Assembly (NCBI RefSeq): GCF_033436665.1 | Contig: NZ_JAWQFO010000005.1 | Coordinates: 62,001-126,000 of the forward strand | DNA: 64,000 nt | Origin: JAWQFO01 sp033436665 | GTDB lineage: Bacteria; Pseudomonadota; Alphaproteobacteria; Rhodobacterales; Rhodobacteraceae | Direction of reading: 5' to 3' | In this document: positions 25,129-34,015 of the stretch, in pieces | Layout of the letters: every line of letters begins with the position of its first letter | Position numbering within the stretch: position 1 is the stretch's first letter | Translations under genes and position numbers: made by a program | The notes under the pieces: generated by a model | Seen by the model: the letters and a program-made list of their open reading frames with translations, nothing else | What the model was told of the DNA's origin: nothing | The model's database searches: none

Positions 25129-26057
25129 TGGAGATCGCACTCGTCGGCATCGGCAAGATCGCCATCGACCAGCATGTGCCCGCGATCTCGGCGAGCCCGG
25201 ACTGGGAACTCACCGCCACGGTGTCGCGCCATGGCTCGGTGGAGGGCGTTCAGGCCTATACCGACTTCGATGCCATGCTGGAGGAACGGCAGGACATCCG
25301 CGTTGTCTCGCTCTGCATGCCGCCGGTGCCGCGCTTCGACTACGCCGCGCGCGCGATCCGCGCGGGCCGGCATGTCATGCTGGAAAAGCCGCCCGGGGCC
25401 ACGCTGTCGGAGTGTCACGCGCTCGTCGATCTTGCGCGCGCGTTCCGCGTGTCGCTGTTCGCCACCTGGCATTCGCGCGAGGCTGAACAGGTCGCTGCCG
25501 CGAAGGCCTGGCTTGCCGACAAGCGACTCGAGCGCCTGAGCGTGACCTGGAAAGAGGACGTGCGGCGCTGGCACCCGGGCCAGGAGTGGATCTGGCAACC
25601 GGGCGGCCTTGGCGTTTTCGATCCGGGCATCAACGCGCTGTCCATCGTCACGGAAATCCTGCCCGACCCGATCCACCTGACCTCGGCCGTGCTCGAGGTG
25701 CCGCAGAACCGGCAGGCGCCCATCGCGGCGAGTCTCGATTTCCACCACCCCGCCGGGGCCTCCGTCACGGCCGTCTTCGACTGGCGGCAGGAGGGCGATC
25801 AGACCTGGACCATCGAGGCCGCCACCGACGCGGGACGGATGGTGCTGACCGAGGGCGGCGCGCGGTTGGCGATCGACGGGGTCGAACAGAGCGCGCCCGA
25901 GACCGAAGGTTTGACCGGCGAATACCCAAGCCTCTACGCGAAGATGGCGCGCTACGTGACGGCTGGCGAAAGCGACGTCGACCTGTCCCCGATGCGGCAT
26001 GTCGCCGATGCCTTCACGCTTGGACGGCGCGAGACCGTCGACCCGTTCGTCGAGTGA
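25128..26057 (+). CDS. Gfo/Idh/MocA-family L-arabinose/D-galactose 1-dehydrogenase
   Basis: This 309-residue NAD(P)-dependent enzyme probably oxidises the C1 of L-arabinose or D-galactose to the lactone, the first step of the oxidative pathway. It has a Rossmann start (IALVGIGKIA), the family EKPPG motif with catalytic Lys at about 87, and FDPGINAL later. It resembles Azospirillum brasilense L-arabinose 1-dehydrogenase and D-galactose 1-dehydrogenases. ATG 25128 overlaps the preceding stop by one base and is preferred over TTG 25125. Confidence 0.83.
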   Translation: MEIALVGIGKIAIDQHVPAISASPDWELTATVSRHGSVEGVQAYTDFDAMLEERQDIRVVSLCMPPVPRFDYAARAIRAGRHVMLEKPPGATLSECHALVDLARAFRVSLFATWHSREAEQVAAAKAWLADKRLERLSVTWKEDVRRWHPGQEWIWQPGGLGVFDPGINALSIVTEILPDPIHLTSAVLEVPQNRQAPIAASLDFHHPAGASVTAVFDWRQEGDQTWTIEAATDAGRMVLTEGGARLAIDGVEQSAPETEGLTGEYPSLYAKMARYVTAGESDVDLSPMRHVADAFTLGRRETVDPFVE

Positions 26058-26061
26058 ACCC

Positions 26062-27099
26062 GTGGCCGTCGCGGACATAGACTTCCAGGCGGTCCCGCCG
26101 CCGCCCGCGCGGTTCGGAGAAACGCAGGCGGGCGATGCGGTGAGCTTCGTTCAGATCCGGAACGGAAGCGTCGCCGCCAACCTGATGACCTGGGGCGCGA
26201 GCCTGCAGGACCTGCGCCACGAAAGGCTGCCGCACGCCCTGGTGCTCGGCAGCCCGCGGTTCGAACCCTATCTCGGCAAGATGCGTTTCTTCGGGGCGGT
26301 GGTTGGGCGTGTCGCGAACCGGATCGCTGACGGGCGCGCGACGATCGACGGGCAACCGCTTGCACTTGACCGCAACGAGGACGGGCGCACGATGCTGCAC
26401 GGCGGACGCACCGGGACCGGGACCGTGAACTGGACGCTCGAGGGCAGCGACGAGACCTCCTGCCGCTTTTCGCTGATCTGCCGCGACGGGCAGGATGGGT
26501 TCCCGGGAAACCTGTCGCTGAGCGTCACCTACCGGCTGGAAGCGGACGGTACGCTGGTCTTCGAGGCCGAGGGCCGGACGGATGCGCCGACCTTCTGCAA
26601 CCTGGCGCATCACGCGTACTGGAAGCTCGACGGGCGTCCCGACCTTTCGGGACACCGCATGATAGTGAACGCGACGCATTACCTGCCGGTCGACGAACGG
26701 CAAATCCCGTCGGGCGATCCGGCCCCTGTCGAAGGCACACGGTTCGACTTTCGTGGTCCGCGTCCTGTTGTCGGCGCGAACGACCCGCTGCTCGATCACA
26801 ACTTCTGCCTAGTCCGCTCCGAGGGGCTGAGGCCGGCGTGTTCTCTGCGCACCGACCTGGCCCAGCTTGACGTCGAAACGACCGAGCCAGGGCTGCAGGT
26901 CTACGAGGGGCGCCTCATCGACACCGCGCCCGCGCCGGGACATGGCGGCACCCCCTACGGTGCGCGGGCCGGCGTCGCGATCGAGCCACAGGGGTGGCCA
27001 GATGCGCCGAACCGGGCCGAGTTCCCCTCGGTGCGCCTCGAACCCGGCGACACCTACCGACAGATCTCGCGCTTTCGCGTCAGCCTGCCGACATCTTGA
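26062..27099 (+). CDS. Aldose 1-epimerase (mutarotase, GalM family)
   Basis: This 345-residue beta-sandwich enzyme interconverts alpha and beta anomers of aldoses, feeding the correct anomer to the 1-dehydrogenase. Motifs include GRVANRIADGRA near residue 85, LHGGRTG near 112 (catalytic His region), CNLAHHAYWKLDG near 179 and a C-terminal FPSVRLEPGDTY with the probable catalytic Glu region. The reading frame runs into the previous gene, but GTG 26062, four bases after that gene's stop, is the first sensible start. The ribosome binding site is weak, which fits translational coupling. Confidence 0.83.
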   Translation: MAVADIDFQAVPPPPARFGETQAGDAVSFVQIRNGSVAANLMTWGASLQDLRHERLPHALVLGSPRFEPYLGKMRFFGAVVGRVANRIADGRATIDGQPLALDRNEDGRTMLHGGRTGTGTVNWTLEGSDETSCRFSLICRDGQDGFPGNLSLSVTYRLEADGTLVFEAEGRTDAPTFCNLAHHAYWKLDGRPDLSGHRMIVNATHYLPVDERQIPSGDPAPVEGTRFDFRGPRPVVGANDPLLDHNFCLVRSEGLRPACSLRTDLAQLDVETTEPGLQVYEGRLIDTAPAPGHGGTPYGARAGVAIEPQGWPDAPNRAEFPSVRLEPGDTYRQISRFRVSLPTS

Positions 27100-27110
27100 A
27101 AGGACAGACC

Positions 27111-28028
27111 ATGAAATCTCCTCTGACCGGCATCCTGCCTGTCGCCCCCACGCCTTTCACCGACGACGGGAGCGTCGACGAAGAAGGCATGCGGCGCGTT
27201 CTCGATTGCATGATCGACCAGGGCGTGGACGCGATCTGCATCCTGGCCAACTACTCCGAACAATTCGTTCTGAGCGATGACGAGCGTGCGCAGCTGATGC
27301 GGCTGAGCCTCGAGCATGTCGCCGGCCGCGTGCCGGTCATCGTGACCACGAGCCATTTTTCGACGCAGGTTGCGGTCGCGCGGGCCCGTTCGGCGGCCGA
27401 AATGGGCGCGTCGATGATTATGATGATGCCGCCTTATCACGGCGTCGGGCTGGTGCCGGACGAGCAGGGTATCGTCGAGCATTTCCGCGCCGTCAGCGAC
27501 GCGATCGATGTCCCGATCATGGTGCAGGACGCGCCGCTCTCCGGGGTCAAGCTCTCGGTTCCGCTGCTGGCGCAAATGGCGCGCGAGATCGAGAACGTCG
27601 CCTATTTCAAGATCGAGGTGCCGTTTGCCGCCGACAAGCTTGCGGCGCTGATCGAGGCCGGTGGCGCAGATATCGTCGGACCGTTCGACGGCGAGGAGGC
27701 GGTGACGCTGCTGGCCGACCTCGATGCCGGTGCCACCGGGTCGATGACCTCGGCGATGTTCCCCGAAAAGATCCGGCCCATCGTCACGAAGCATCTCGAA
27801 GGCGATACCGACGGCGCGCTGGAACAGTGGAAACTGTGCATGCCGCTGATCAACCACGAGAACCGGCAATGCGGATTGCGGGCTTGCAAGACGGTGTTCA
27901 GGGAGGGCGGCGTGATCCGAAGCGATCACGTGCGGCACCCGCTCAAGCCGATGTCGCAGCGCACCAAGGACCGGCTGCTGTTGCTGGCGCGCGATCTCGA
28001 TATCCTCGCGCTGCGCTGGGGCAAGTGA
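27111..28028 (+). CDS. L-2-keto-3-deoxyarabonate dehydratase (DapA superfamily)
   Basis: This 305-residue DapA-family enzyme should dehydrate L-2-keto-3-deoxyarabonate to 2-oxoglutarate semialdehyde. Family features are CILANYSEQF (45-53), VPVIVTTSHFSTQV (74-87), MVQDAPLSG (137-145) and the Schiff-base Lys K167 in YFKIE. These stretches closely match what I remember of the Azospirillum brasilense enzyme, including the C-terminal NHENRQ and REGGVI segments, so this call is stronger than the generic DapA label. AGGACAG precedes ATG. A semialdehyde dehydrogenase and a lactonase gene are not in the window. Confidence 0.85.
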   Translation: MKSPLTGILPVAPTPFTDDGSVDEEGMRRVLDCMIDQGVDAICILANYSEQFVLSDDERAQLMRLSLEHVAGRVPVIVTTSHFSTQVAVARARSAAEMGASMIMMMPPYHGVGLVPDEQGIVEHFRAVSDAIDVPIMVQDAPLSGVKLSVPLLAQMAREIENVAYFKIEVPFAADKLAALIEAGGADIVGPFDGEEAVTLLADLDAGATGSMTSAMFPEKIRPIVTKHLEGDTDGALEQWKLCMPLINHENRQCGLRACKTVFREGGVIRSDHVRHPLKPMSQRTKDRLLLLARDLDILALRWGK

Positions 28029-28032
28029 CGCT

Positions 28033-29226
28033 TCAGGTCGCGGTCATGAAATAGCTGTCGAAGATCGGACCGCACGCGGCCCCGATGCTGCGGGCGTGAA
28101 GGCCGATCGTGCCTTCCTCGATCCTCGGCGCGATCAGGCCACGCTGGTCGAGCGTGGCCAGCTCGTCCCGCGCGGTCCCGACGATCCGGTTCCGGACATC
28201 TGCGGGGAAGGCGCCGTCGATGAGGATGGCGTCGAAGTCTATCACCGCGCAGACCGAAAGTGCTGCGCGGGCCAGGGCCTTGCCGACGCGCTCGATCCAG
28301 GGGTCGAGCAGATGGTCCATCCCGCTCCAGTCCTGCGGTTCCTGCCAGAGCCCTTCGCGCGGCAGGCCGGCGTCGATCAGCGCCGTCTCGAGCCGGAAGA
28401 TCGAGGCCTCGTCGATCAGCGAATGCTCTTTTCCATCCGCTCCGACCATGCGCAGCGCGCCGAAGGCGCCCGCATTGCCTTTGGCACCTTCGTGGACCGA
28501 CTGGTTGATCACCACGCCACCGCCGACGAAGGCGCCGACGAAGAAGTAGGCGTAGTCGCGGAACTCCTTGCCACGCCCGAAGTGATGCTCGGCGCGGCAG
28601 GCGGCTGTGGCGTCGTTGACGATGGTGACCGGCAGCGCGGTGAACCGTGCGATCTCGTCGCGGAAATCGATGCGGCGCCAATGCTGGAAATCCTCGCTGG
28701 TCGCGCCGACAAGTTCTTGCCAGTTCCAGATCTCGTGCGGCGCCGCCACGCCAAGACCGGCGATCCGTTCGCGATCCCGGGACGGCATCCGCTTGAGGAT
28801 GTCGGAGAGCCCGGCGGCGAAGAAGTCAAAGATATCCTTGGGATTGGGATAGGGAAAGTTCAGGCGATGCTGCTTGCGAACCGCGCCGACGAAATCGATC
28901 AGCATCAGCTCGGCGCTGCGCCGCCCGATCTTGAGGCCGAGCGAGAAGACGCCGTCGGGCGCCAGGGCCATCGGGATCGACGGCTTGCCGACCTTGCCCT
29001 TGGTCGGCGCGCCGGGTGCGAGCAGACCGTCCTGTTCCAGCTTGCGGGTGATCACGGACGCGGTCTGCAGCGACAGGCCCGAGATCCGCGCCAGTTCGCT
29101 GCGCGGCATCGCCCCGTAGCGCTGGATCATCGACAGCATCAGGCGCTCGTTGAAATCGCGCAGCCCGCTCTGGTTGATCCCGGTGCGCAGTGCGGCGATC
29201 TTCGAGGTGTCCGCGTCCGCCGGCAT
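28033..29226 (-). CDS. frcR: ROK-family transcriptional regulator (FrcR-like)
   Basis: The 397-residue protein has an N-terminal winged helix (about 25-75, SELARISGLSLQTASVITRK) and a ROK sugar-kinase-like domain. The ATP/sugar-site Asp is in VNDATAA. The Cys-rich zinc motif of most ROK proteins is absent; the corresponding stretch reads KGNAGAFGALRMVG. It is divergent from frcB. A ROK-type regulator is also found beside the frc operon of Sinorhizobium meliloti, so it probably represses fructose uptake in the absence of sugar. The symbol is by position and family. Confidence 0.82.
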   Translation of the reverse strand: MPADADTSKIAALRTGINQSGLRDFNERLMLSMIQRYGAMPRSELARISGLSLQTASVITRKLEQDGLLAPGAPTKGKVGKPSIPMALAPDGVFSLGLKIGRRSAELMLIDFVGAVRKQHRLNFPYPNPKDIFDFFAAGLSDILKRMPSRDRERIAGLGVAAPHEIWNWQELVGATSEDFQHWRRIDFRDEIARFTALPVTIVNDATAACRAEHHFGRGKEFRDYAYFFVGAFVGGGVVINQSVHEGAKGNAGAFGALRMVGADGKEHSLIDEASIFRLETALIDAGLPREGLWQEPQDWSGMDHLLDPWIERVGKALARAALSVCAVIDFDAILIDGAFPADVRNRIVGTARDELATLDQRGLIAPRIEEGTIGLHARSIGAACGPIFDSYFMTAT

Positions 29227-29262
29227 GTCGATATCTCCCTGCGCGAAACCTAGCGTCGTCGT

Positions 29263-29318
29263 ATTTATAAATCAAGTTTAGTTATTTATTGACAGCCAAG
29301 ACGGAATCGTTGTTATCT
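29263..29318 (+). promoter_or_regulatory. frcR-frcB control region with palindrome and -35 box
   Basis: An AT-rich block contains the perfect 10-bp palindrome ATTTATAAAT (29263-29272) and a second TTATTTATT (29282-29290). The second runs into a perfect TTGACA (29289-29294). TTATCT at 29313-29318 (18-bp spacing) is a weak -10 candidate. ROK regulators typically bind AT-rich dyads, so this is the probable operator of the ROK protein. The frcB start lies about 70 bp downstream. Confidence 0.55.
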
Positions 29319-29387
29319 CTTTTGACGCGTGGCCTAATGGGTGCGCGGAACGGGGCTGGGCCCCGACAGATCCAATGGGAGGATACC

Positions 29388-30401
29388 ATGAAAAAGATTC
29401 TTGCGGGGACCGCACTGGCCCTGGCAGCCACGACCGGAACCGCGTTCGCGCAGGACACAAGCGCCTGCCTGATCACCAAGACCGACACCAACCCCTTTTT
29501 CGTCAAGATGCGCGAAGGTGCGGCTGCAAAGGCCGAGGAGCTCGGCGTCGAGCTGAAGTCCTTCGCCGGCAAGGTCGACGGCGACCACGAGACCCAGGTT
29601 GCGGCCATCGAGACCTGCATCGCGGACGGGGCCAAGGGCATCCTGATAGCCGCGTCGGACACCTCGTCCATCGTCTCGGCCGTACAGCAGGCGCGGGATG
29701 CCGGGTTGCTGGTCATCGCGCTCGACACGCCGCTCAACCCGATCGACGCGGCCGATGCGACCTTTGCCACCGACAACTTTCTTGCCGGTGAACTGATCGG
29801 CCAATGGGCGGCGGCAACGCTGGGCGATGCCGCGGCGGATGCCAAGATCGCGATGCTCGATCTCGCCGTCTCGCAGCCGACCGTGGGCGTTCTGCGCGAC
29901 CAGGGTTTCCTCACCGGTTTCGGCATCGACGTGAAGGATCCCAGCAAGTGGGGCGACGAAGATGACCCGCGCATCGTCGGCAATGACGTAACCGCCGGCA
30001 ACGAGGAAGGCGGCCGCAAGGCGATGGAGAACCTGCTGGCCACCGACCCGATGATCAACGTGGTCTACACCATCAACGAGCCAGCCGCGGCAGGCGCCTA
30101 CGAAGCGCTGAAAGCGATCGGCCGCGAAAACGACGTGCTGATCGTCTCGGTCGACGGCGGTTGCCCCGGCGTGCAGAACGTCGCGGACGGCGTCATCGGT
30201 GCAACGTCGCAGCAGTACCCGCTGCTGATGGCGTCGCTCGGCATCGAGGCGATCGCCGCCTGGGCCGCGGACGGCACCAAGCCCGAGCCGACCGAAGGCA
30301 AGGACTTCTTCGACACCGGCGTGGCGCTGGTCACGGACCAGCCTGCCGACGGCGTCGAGTCGATCTCGGTCGAGGAAGGCATGGACAAGTGCTGGGGTTG
30401 A
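29388..30401 (+). CDS. frcB: Fructose ABC transporter solute-binding protein FrcB
   Basis: This 337-residue periplasmic receptor has a signal peptide of about 20 residues (KKILAGTALALAATTGTAFA) and a type-1 sugar-binding fold (CLITKTDTNPFFVKMREGA). The gene set that follows (permease, single-domain ATPase, P-loop kinase) is the frcBCAK order known from Sinorhizobium meliloti, where the system imports fructose, ribose and mannose. GGGAGG lies 6 bp before ATG. The protein has a Cys pair (about C26 and C69) and a third near the C-terminus. Confidence 0.9.
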   Translation: MKKILAGTALALAATTGTAFAQDTSACLITKTDTNPFFVKMREGAAAKAEELGVELKSFAGKVDGDHETQVAAIETCIADGAKGILIAASDTSSIVSAVQQARDAGLLVIALDTPLNPIDAADATFATDNFLAGELIGQWAAATLGDAAADAKIAMLDLAVSQPTVGVLRDQGFLTGFGIDVKDPSKWGDEDDPRIVGNDVTAGNEEGGRKAMENLLATDPMINVVYTINEPAAAGAYEALKAIGRENDVLIVSVDGGCPGVQNVADGVIGATSQQYPLLMASLGIEAIAAWAADGTKPEPTEGKDFFDTGVALVTDQPADGVESISVEEGMDKCWG

Positions 30402-30417
30402 TCCCGGCCTGACCAGC

Positions 30418-30481
30418 GCGAGGCGGTCCGGCCGCCTCGCACACAAGGACGGCACCTGCCGCGCGCGAGCCGACGGCAGGT
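30418..30481 (+). other. Two stem-loops between frcB and frcC
   Basis: The first is a perfect 9-bp stem GCGAGGCGG / CCGCCTCGC (30418-30440, 5-nt loop). The second is an 8-bp stem ACCTGCCG / CGGCAGGT (30454-30481, 12-nt loop). No T-run follows. They fill most of the 111-bp gap after the receptor gene. Confidence 0.65.
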
Positions 30482-30512
30482 ACCCGACGACGCTGCCCCG
30501 TTGGAGAACCCG

Positions 30513-31583
30513 ATGTCAGACACGTCCAAAGGACAAGACTACGAACAGTCGCTTTCCCGGAGTTCCGCCGAAGTTGCGAGCTTCGCGGACGAACGGACCG
30601 GCTTTGTTCACAAGCTTCAGCATACGCTGCACGTGACGCCGTCGCTGGTGCCGCTGATCGTGTTGCTGGCCGCGATCCTGGTCTTCGGCCTTCTGCTCGG
30701 GACAAAGTTCTTCTCGCCCTTCGCGCTCACCCTGATCCTGCAGCAGGTGCAGATCGTCGGCATCCTCGGCGCGGCCCAGGCGCTGGTCATCCTGACCGCC
30801 GGCATCGACCTCAGCGTCGGTGCGATCATGGTGCTGAGCTCGGTCGTCATGGGGCAGTTCACGTTCCGCTACGGGCTGCCCACGCCGATGGCGATCGGCT
30901 GCGGCATCGCCTGCGGGGCGCTTTGCGGCTTCATCAACGGCTGGCTCGTCGCCAAGGTCAAATTGCCGCCATTCATCGTGACGCTTGGCATGTGGCAGAT
31001 CGTACTGGCCACCAACTTCCTTTACTCCGCGAACGAGACCATCCGCAGCCAGGAGATCGCCGAACAGGCGCCGATGCTGCAGCTTTTCGGGGCCAAGGTG
31101 ACCGTTGGCGGCGCGGTGTTCACCGTCGGCGCGATATTCATGGTGCTTCTGACGCTCGTGCTTGCCTATATCCTGAGGCACACAGCATGGGGGCGGCATG
31201 TCTACGCCGTCGGCGATGATGCCGAGGCGGCGGAACTATCCGGGGTGCAGGTCAGCCGCGTGCTGATCCAGGTCTACATGCTCTCGGGCGTCATCTGCGC
31301 CTTCGCGGGCTGGGCTCTGATCGGGCGCATCGGTTCGGTCTCTCCGACCTCAGGCCAGCTTGGCAACATCGAAAGCATCACCGCCGTGGTGATCGGGGGC
31401 ATCTCGCTTTTCGGCGGACGCGGTTCGATCCTCGGCATGCTCTTCGGGGCGCTGATCGTCGGTGTGTTCACCCTCGGCCTGCGCCTGCTCGGCGCGGATG
31501 CGCAATGGACCTACCTGCTCATCGGCGTGCTGATCATCGGCGCCGTCGCGGTCGACCAGTGGATCAGAAAGGTGTCTGCGTGA
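30513..31583 (+). CDS. frcC: Fructose ABC transporter permease FrcC
   Basis: This 356-residue CUT2-class permease has a hydrophilic N-terminus of about 45 residues, then about ten membrane segments. Family motifs are TAGIDLSVGAIMVLSS near 96 and AVGDDAEAAELSGVQ near 231. ATG 30513 is chosen because GGAG lies 6 bp upstream; TTG 30501 is in frame but lacks this. It overlaps frcA by one base (TGATG). Confidence 0.9.
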   Translation: MSDTSKGQDYEQSLSRSSAEVASFADERTGFVHKLQHTLHVTPSLVPLIVLLAAILVFGLLLGTKFFSPFALTLILQQVQIVGILGAAQALVILTAGIDLSVGAIMVLSSVVMGQFTFRYGLPTPMAIGCGIACGALCGFINGWLVAKVKLPPFIVTLGMWQIVLATNFLYSANETIRSQEIAEQAPMLQLFGAKVTVGGAVFTVGAIFMVLLTLVLAYILRHTAWGRHVYAVGDDAEAAELSGVQVSRVLIQVYMLSGVICAFAGWALIGRIGSVSPTSGQLGNIESITAVVIGGISLFGGRGSILGMLFGALIVGVFTLGLRLLGADAQWTYLLIGVLIIGAVAVDQWIRKVSA

Positions 31584-32356
31584 TGGAACCGATCCTGCAA
31601 GGCAAGAACCTCGTCAAGCGCTACGGCAAGGTCACCGCCATCGACCACGCGGATTTCGAGCTTTATCCGGGCGAGGTTCTCGCGGTCATCGGCGACAACG
31701 GTGCGGGCAAGTCCACGCTGATCAAGGCGGTCTCGGGCGCGGTGGTGCCCGACGACGGCGACGTGTACCTCGAAGGCAAGAAGGTGCATTTCACCTCGCC
31801 GCTCGACGCCCGCGAGCACGGCATCGAAACCGTCTACCAGCAGCTTGCGATGTCGCCGGCACTGTCGATCGCCGACAACATGTTCATGGGGCGCGAGCTG
31901 CGCAAACCCGGATTCATGGGCAAGTGGCTGCGCCAGCTCGACCGGTCCGCGATGGAAAAGTTCGCCCGCGACAAGCTCAACGAGCTGGGGCTGATGACGA
32001 TCCAGAACATCAACCAGGCGGTGGAAACCCTGTCCGGCGGTCAGCGCCAGGGTGTCGCGGTGGCCCGGGCGGCGGCCTTCGGGTCGAAGGTCGTCATCCT
32101 CGACGAGCCGACGGCGGCGCTGGGTGTGAAGGAAAGCCGCAAGGTGCTGGAACTGATCCTCGACGTGAAGTCGCGCGGCATTCCGATCGTGCTGATCAGC
32201 CACAACATGCCGCATGTCTTCGAGGTCGCCGACCGCATCCACATCCACCGGCTCAGCAAGCGGCTCTGTGTGATAAACCCCAAGGAACATTCGATGTCTG
32301 ATGCGGTGTCCTACATGACGGGAGCGGCGGTTCCGGACGGGGTCGAGGCCGTGTGA
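31583..32356 (+). CDS. frcA: Fructose ABC transporter ATPase FrcA
   Basis: The 257-residue ATPase has a single ABC domain, unlike GguA with two. Walker A GDNGAGKST lies at 37-45, the signature LSGGQRQGV follows, and Walker B is VVILDEPTAAL. The single-domain form is characteristic of FrcA. It starts inside the stop of frcC and its own stop overlaps frcK, so the operon is tightly coupled. Confidence 0.92.
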   Translation: MEPILQGKNLVKRYGKVTAIDHADFELYPGEVLAVIGDNGAGKSTLIKAVSGAVVPDDGDVYLEGKKVHFTSPLDAREHGIETVYQQLAMSPALSIADNMFMGRELRKPGFMGKWLRQLDRSAMEKFARDKLNELGLMTIQNINQAVETLSGGQRQGVAVARAAAFGSKVVILDEPTAALGVKESRKVLELILDVKSRGIPIVLISHNMPHVFEVADRIHIHRLSKRLCVINPKEHSMSDAVSYMTGAAVPDGVEAV

Positions 32357-33024
32357 TGCACTTCGATCCGGGGCTCGAAGGTCTTGCGTCGCGGATCACC
32401 GCCGCGCCAAGCAAGGGCGCGCGGCGGATCGTGGCGCTGGCCGGTGCGCCGGCCAGCGGAAAGTCGACCCTCGCCGAGGCGCTGGCAGAACACCTGTCGG
32501 CCAACGGCTTTCCGGCGCGGATGGTCCCGATGGACGGGTTTCACCTCGACAATCTTGTTCTGAGCGCGCGCGGGCTGCTGTCCCGAAAAGGCGCGCCCGA
32601 GACCTTCGATCTCGCCGGGTTCCAGACGCTGGTGCGGCGCCTGTCGGAGGGCGGCGAGGTCATATTCCCTGTCTTCGACCGATCGCGCGAAATCGCCATC
32701 GCCGGGGCCGGTGTGGTTCCTGCGGATTGCGAGACGGTGATCCTCGAGGGCAACTACCTGCTTCTCGATGAACCCGGATGGCGCGATCTGTCGACGCTCT
32801 GGGACCTGTCGGTGCGCGTCGATGCCGACCTCAAGACCCTGCGATCCCGGCTGCTCGACCGCTGGTCCGGGTACGGTCTGAGCTTCGATGAGGCCACCGA
32901 GAAGGCGGAAGGCAACGACATCCCGAACGCGGAACGGGTTCTCTCAAACGCGCTGCCCGCGGATATCGTCTGTACGACGGCCCCGGCGCAAGAGCAGCGC
33001 CAGGCCGAGGAGGCAAGCCGATGA
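32356..33024 (+). CDS. frcK: P-loop kinase-like protein FrcK
   Basis: This 222-residue P-loop NTPase is related to uridine kinase/pantothenate kinase-type enzymes. Walker A is GAPASGKS at residues 30-37; MDGFHLDN near 59 is the substrate Asp region shared with that group. It matches the fourth gene of frcBCAK in size and place. FrcK has been proposed as a sugar kinase but its substrate is not settled. ATG 32356 overlaps the frcA stop, and the gene overlaps the PfkB gene by 4 bp. Confidence 0.85.
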   Translation: MHFDPGLEGLASRITAAPSKGARRIVALAGAPASGKSTLAEALAEHLSANGFPARMVPMDGFHLDNLVLSARGLLSRKGAPETFDLAGFQTLVRRLSEGGEVIFPVFDRSREIAIAGAGVVPADCETVILEGNYLLLDEPGWRDLSTLWDLSVRVDADLKTLRSRLLDRWSGYGLSFDEATEKAEGNDIPNAERVLSNALPADIVCTTAPAQEQRQAEEASR

Positions 33025-33959
33025 TCCTGTGCTGCGGGGAAGCCCTCATTGACATGATCGAGACGCGTCGTGCGGATGGCGGCAGCAATTTCGAGGCGCA
33101 TGCCGGCGGGGCGGTGTTCAACACGGCGATCGCACTTGGCCGGCTGCGCGCGCCGGCCGGGTTCCTGTCCGGCCTGTCGAGCGACCTTTTCGGCGGCGTG
33201 TTGCAGCAGGCGCTGGCGGACAGCCATGTCGACACGTCGAACTCAATTATCTCGGACCGTCCGACGACCCTGGCCTTCGTGCGCCTGACCGATGGCAACG
33301 CCACGTATACGTTTTACGACGAAGGGACTGCGGGGCGCATGCTCGACCCGGAAGACCTGCCCGACCTCTCGCCAGACGTGACCGCCTGCTATTTCGGCGG
33401 CATCAGCCTGATCAGCGAGCCTTGCGCGGATTTCTACGCCGCCCTCGCGCGTCGTGAGGCGGAAACGCGGGTGATCATGGTCGATCCGAACATCCGGCCC
33501 ACCTTCATCAAGGATCTCGAGCGATACCGCGCGCGGCTGGCCTCGATTCTCGAGGTGGCCGACATCGTGAAGGTGTCGGACGAGGACCTGCACTGGATCG
33601 TCCAGGGAACCGATTCGATCGCCGACAAAGCCCGCGCGCTGCTGGAGGCGGGACCGCGCATCGTGGTGCTGACCCGGGGCAGCGAGGGCGCCACCGCCTA
33701 TTTTGCAGACGGACGGGAGGCACACGCCACGTCACGCAAGGTCGAAGTGGTGGACACCGTCGGCGCAGGCGATACGTTCAATGCAGGGCTTCTCGCGAGC
33801 CTTGCGGAACAAGGCGTGCTTGGAAAGGAAAAGCTGGAGACCCTTGACCCCGAAACGGTGGAGAAGGCGCTGGCCCACGGGGCCGTCGTCGCGGGAGTGA
33901 CCGTTTCACGCGCCGGGGCGAACCCGCCCTGGGCGCACGAATTGCCGAAATCCGGCTGA
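33021..33959 (+). CDS. PfkB-family carbohydrate kinase (probable fructokinase)
   Basis: This 312-residue ribokinase-fold protein is expected to phosphorylate imported fructose. An N-terminal CGEALIDMIE, a GGAVFNTAIALGRL substrate region near 31-44 and the C-terminal DTVGAGDTFNAG with catalytic D251 define the family. It is the fifth gene of the frc operon (ATGA overlap with frcK), which makes fructose the likeliest substrate; other hexoses cannot be excluded. The glycogen operon begins 56 bp downstream on the same strand. Confidence 0.87.
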   Translation: MILCCGEALIDMIETRRADGGSNFEAHAGGAVFNTAIALGRLRAPAGFLSGLSSDLFGGVLQQALADSHVDTSNSIISDRPTTLAFVRLTDGNATYTFYDEGTAGRMLDPEDLPDLSPDVTACYFGGISLISEPCADFYAALARREAETRVIMVDPNIRPTFIKDLERYRARLASILEVADIVKVSDEDLHWIVQGTDSIADKARALLEAGPRIVVLTRGSEGATAYFADGREAHATSRKVEVVDTVGAGDTFNAGLLASLAEQGVLGKEKLETLDPETVEKALAHGAVVAGVTVSRAGANPPWAHELPKSG

Positions 33960-34015
33960 CGGGAGGCGTGCCGGACATCCCTGAAAACATTCCCTGAGCA
34001 GAAGAACCCCTTCAC

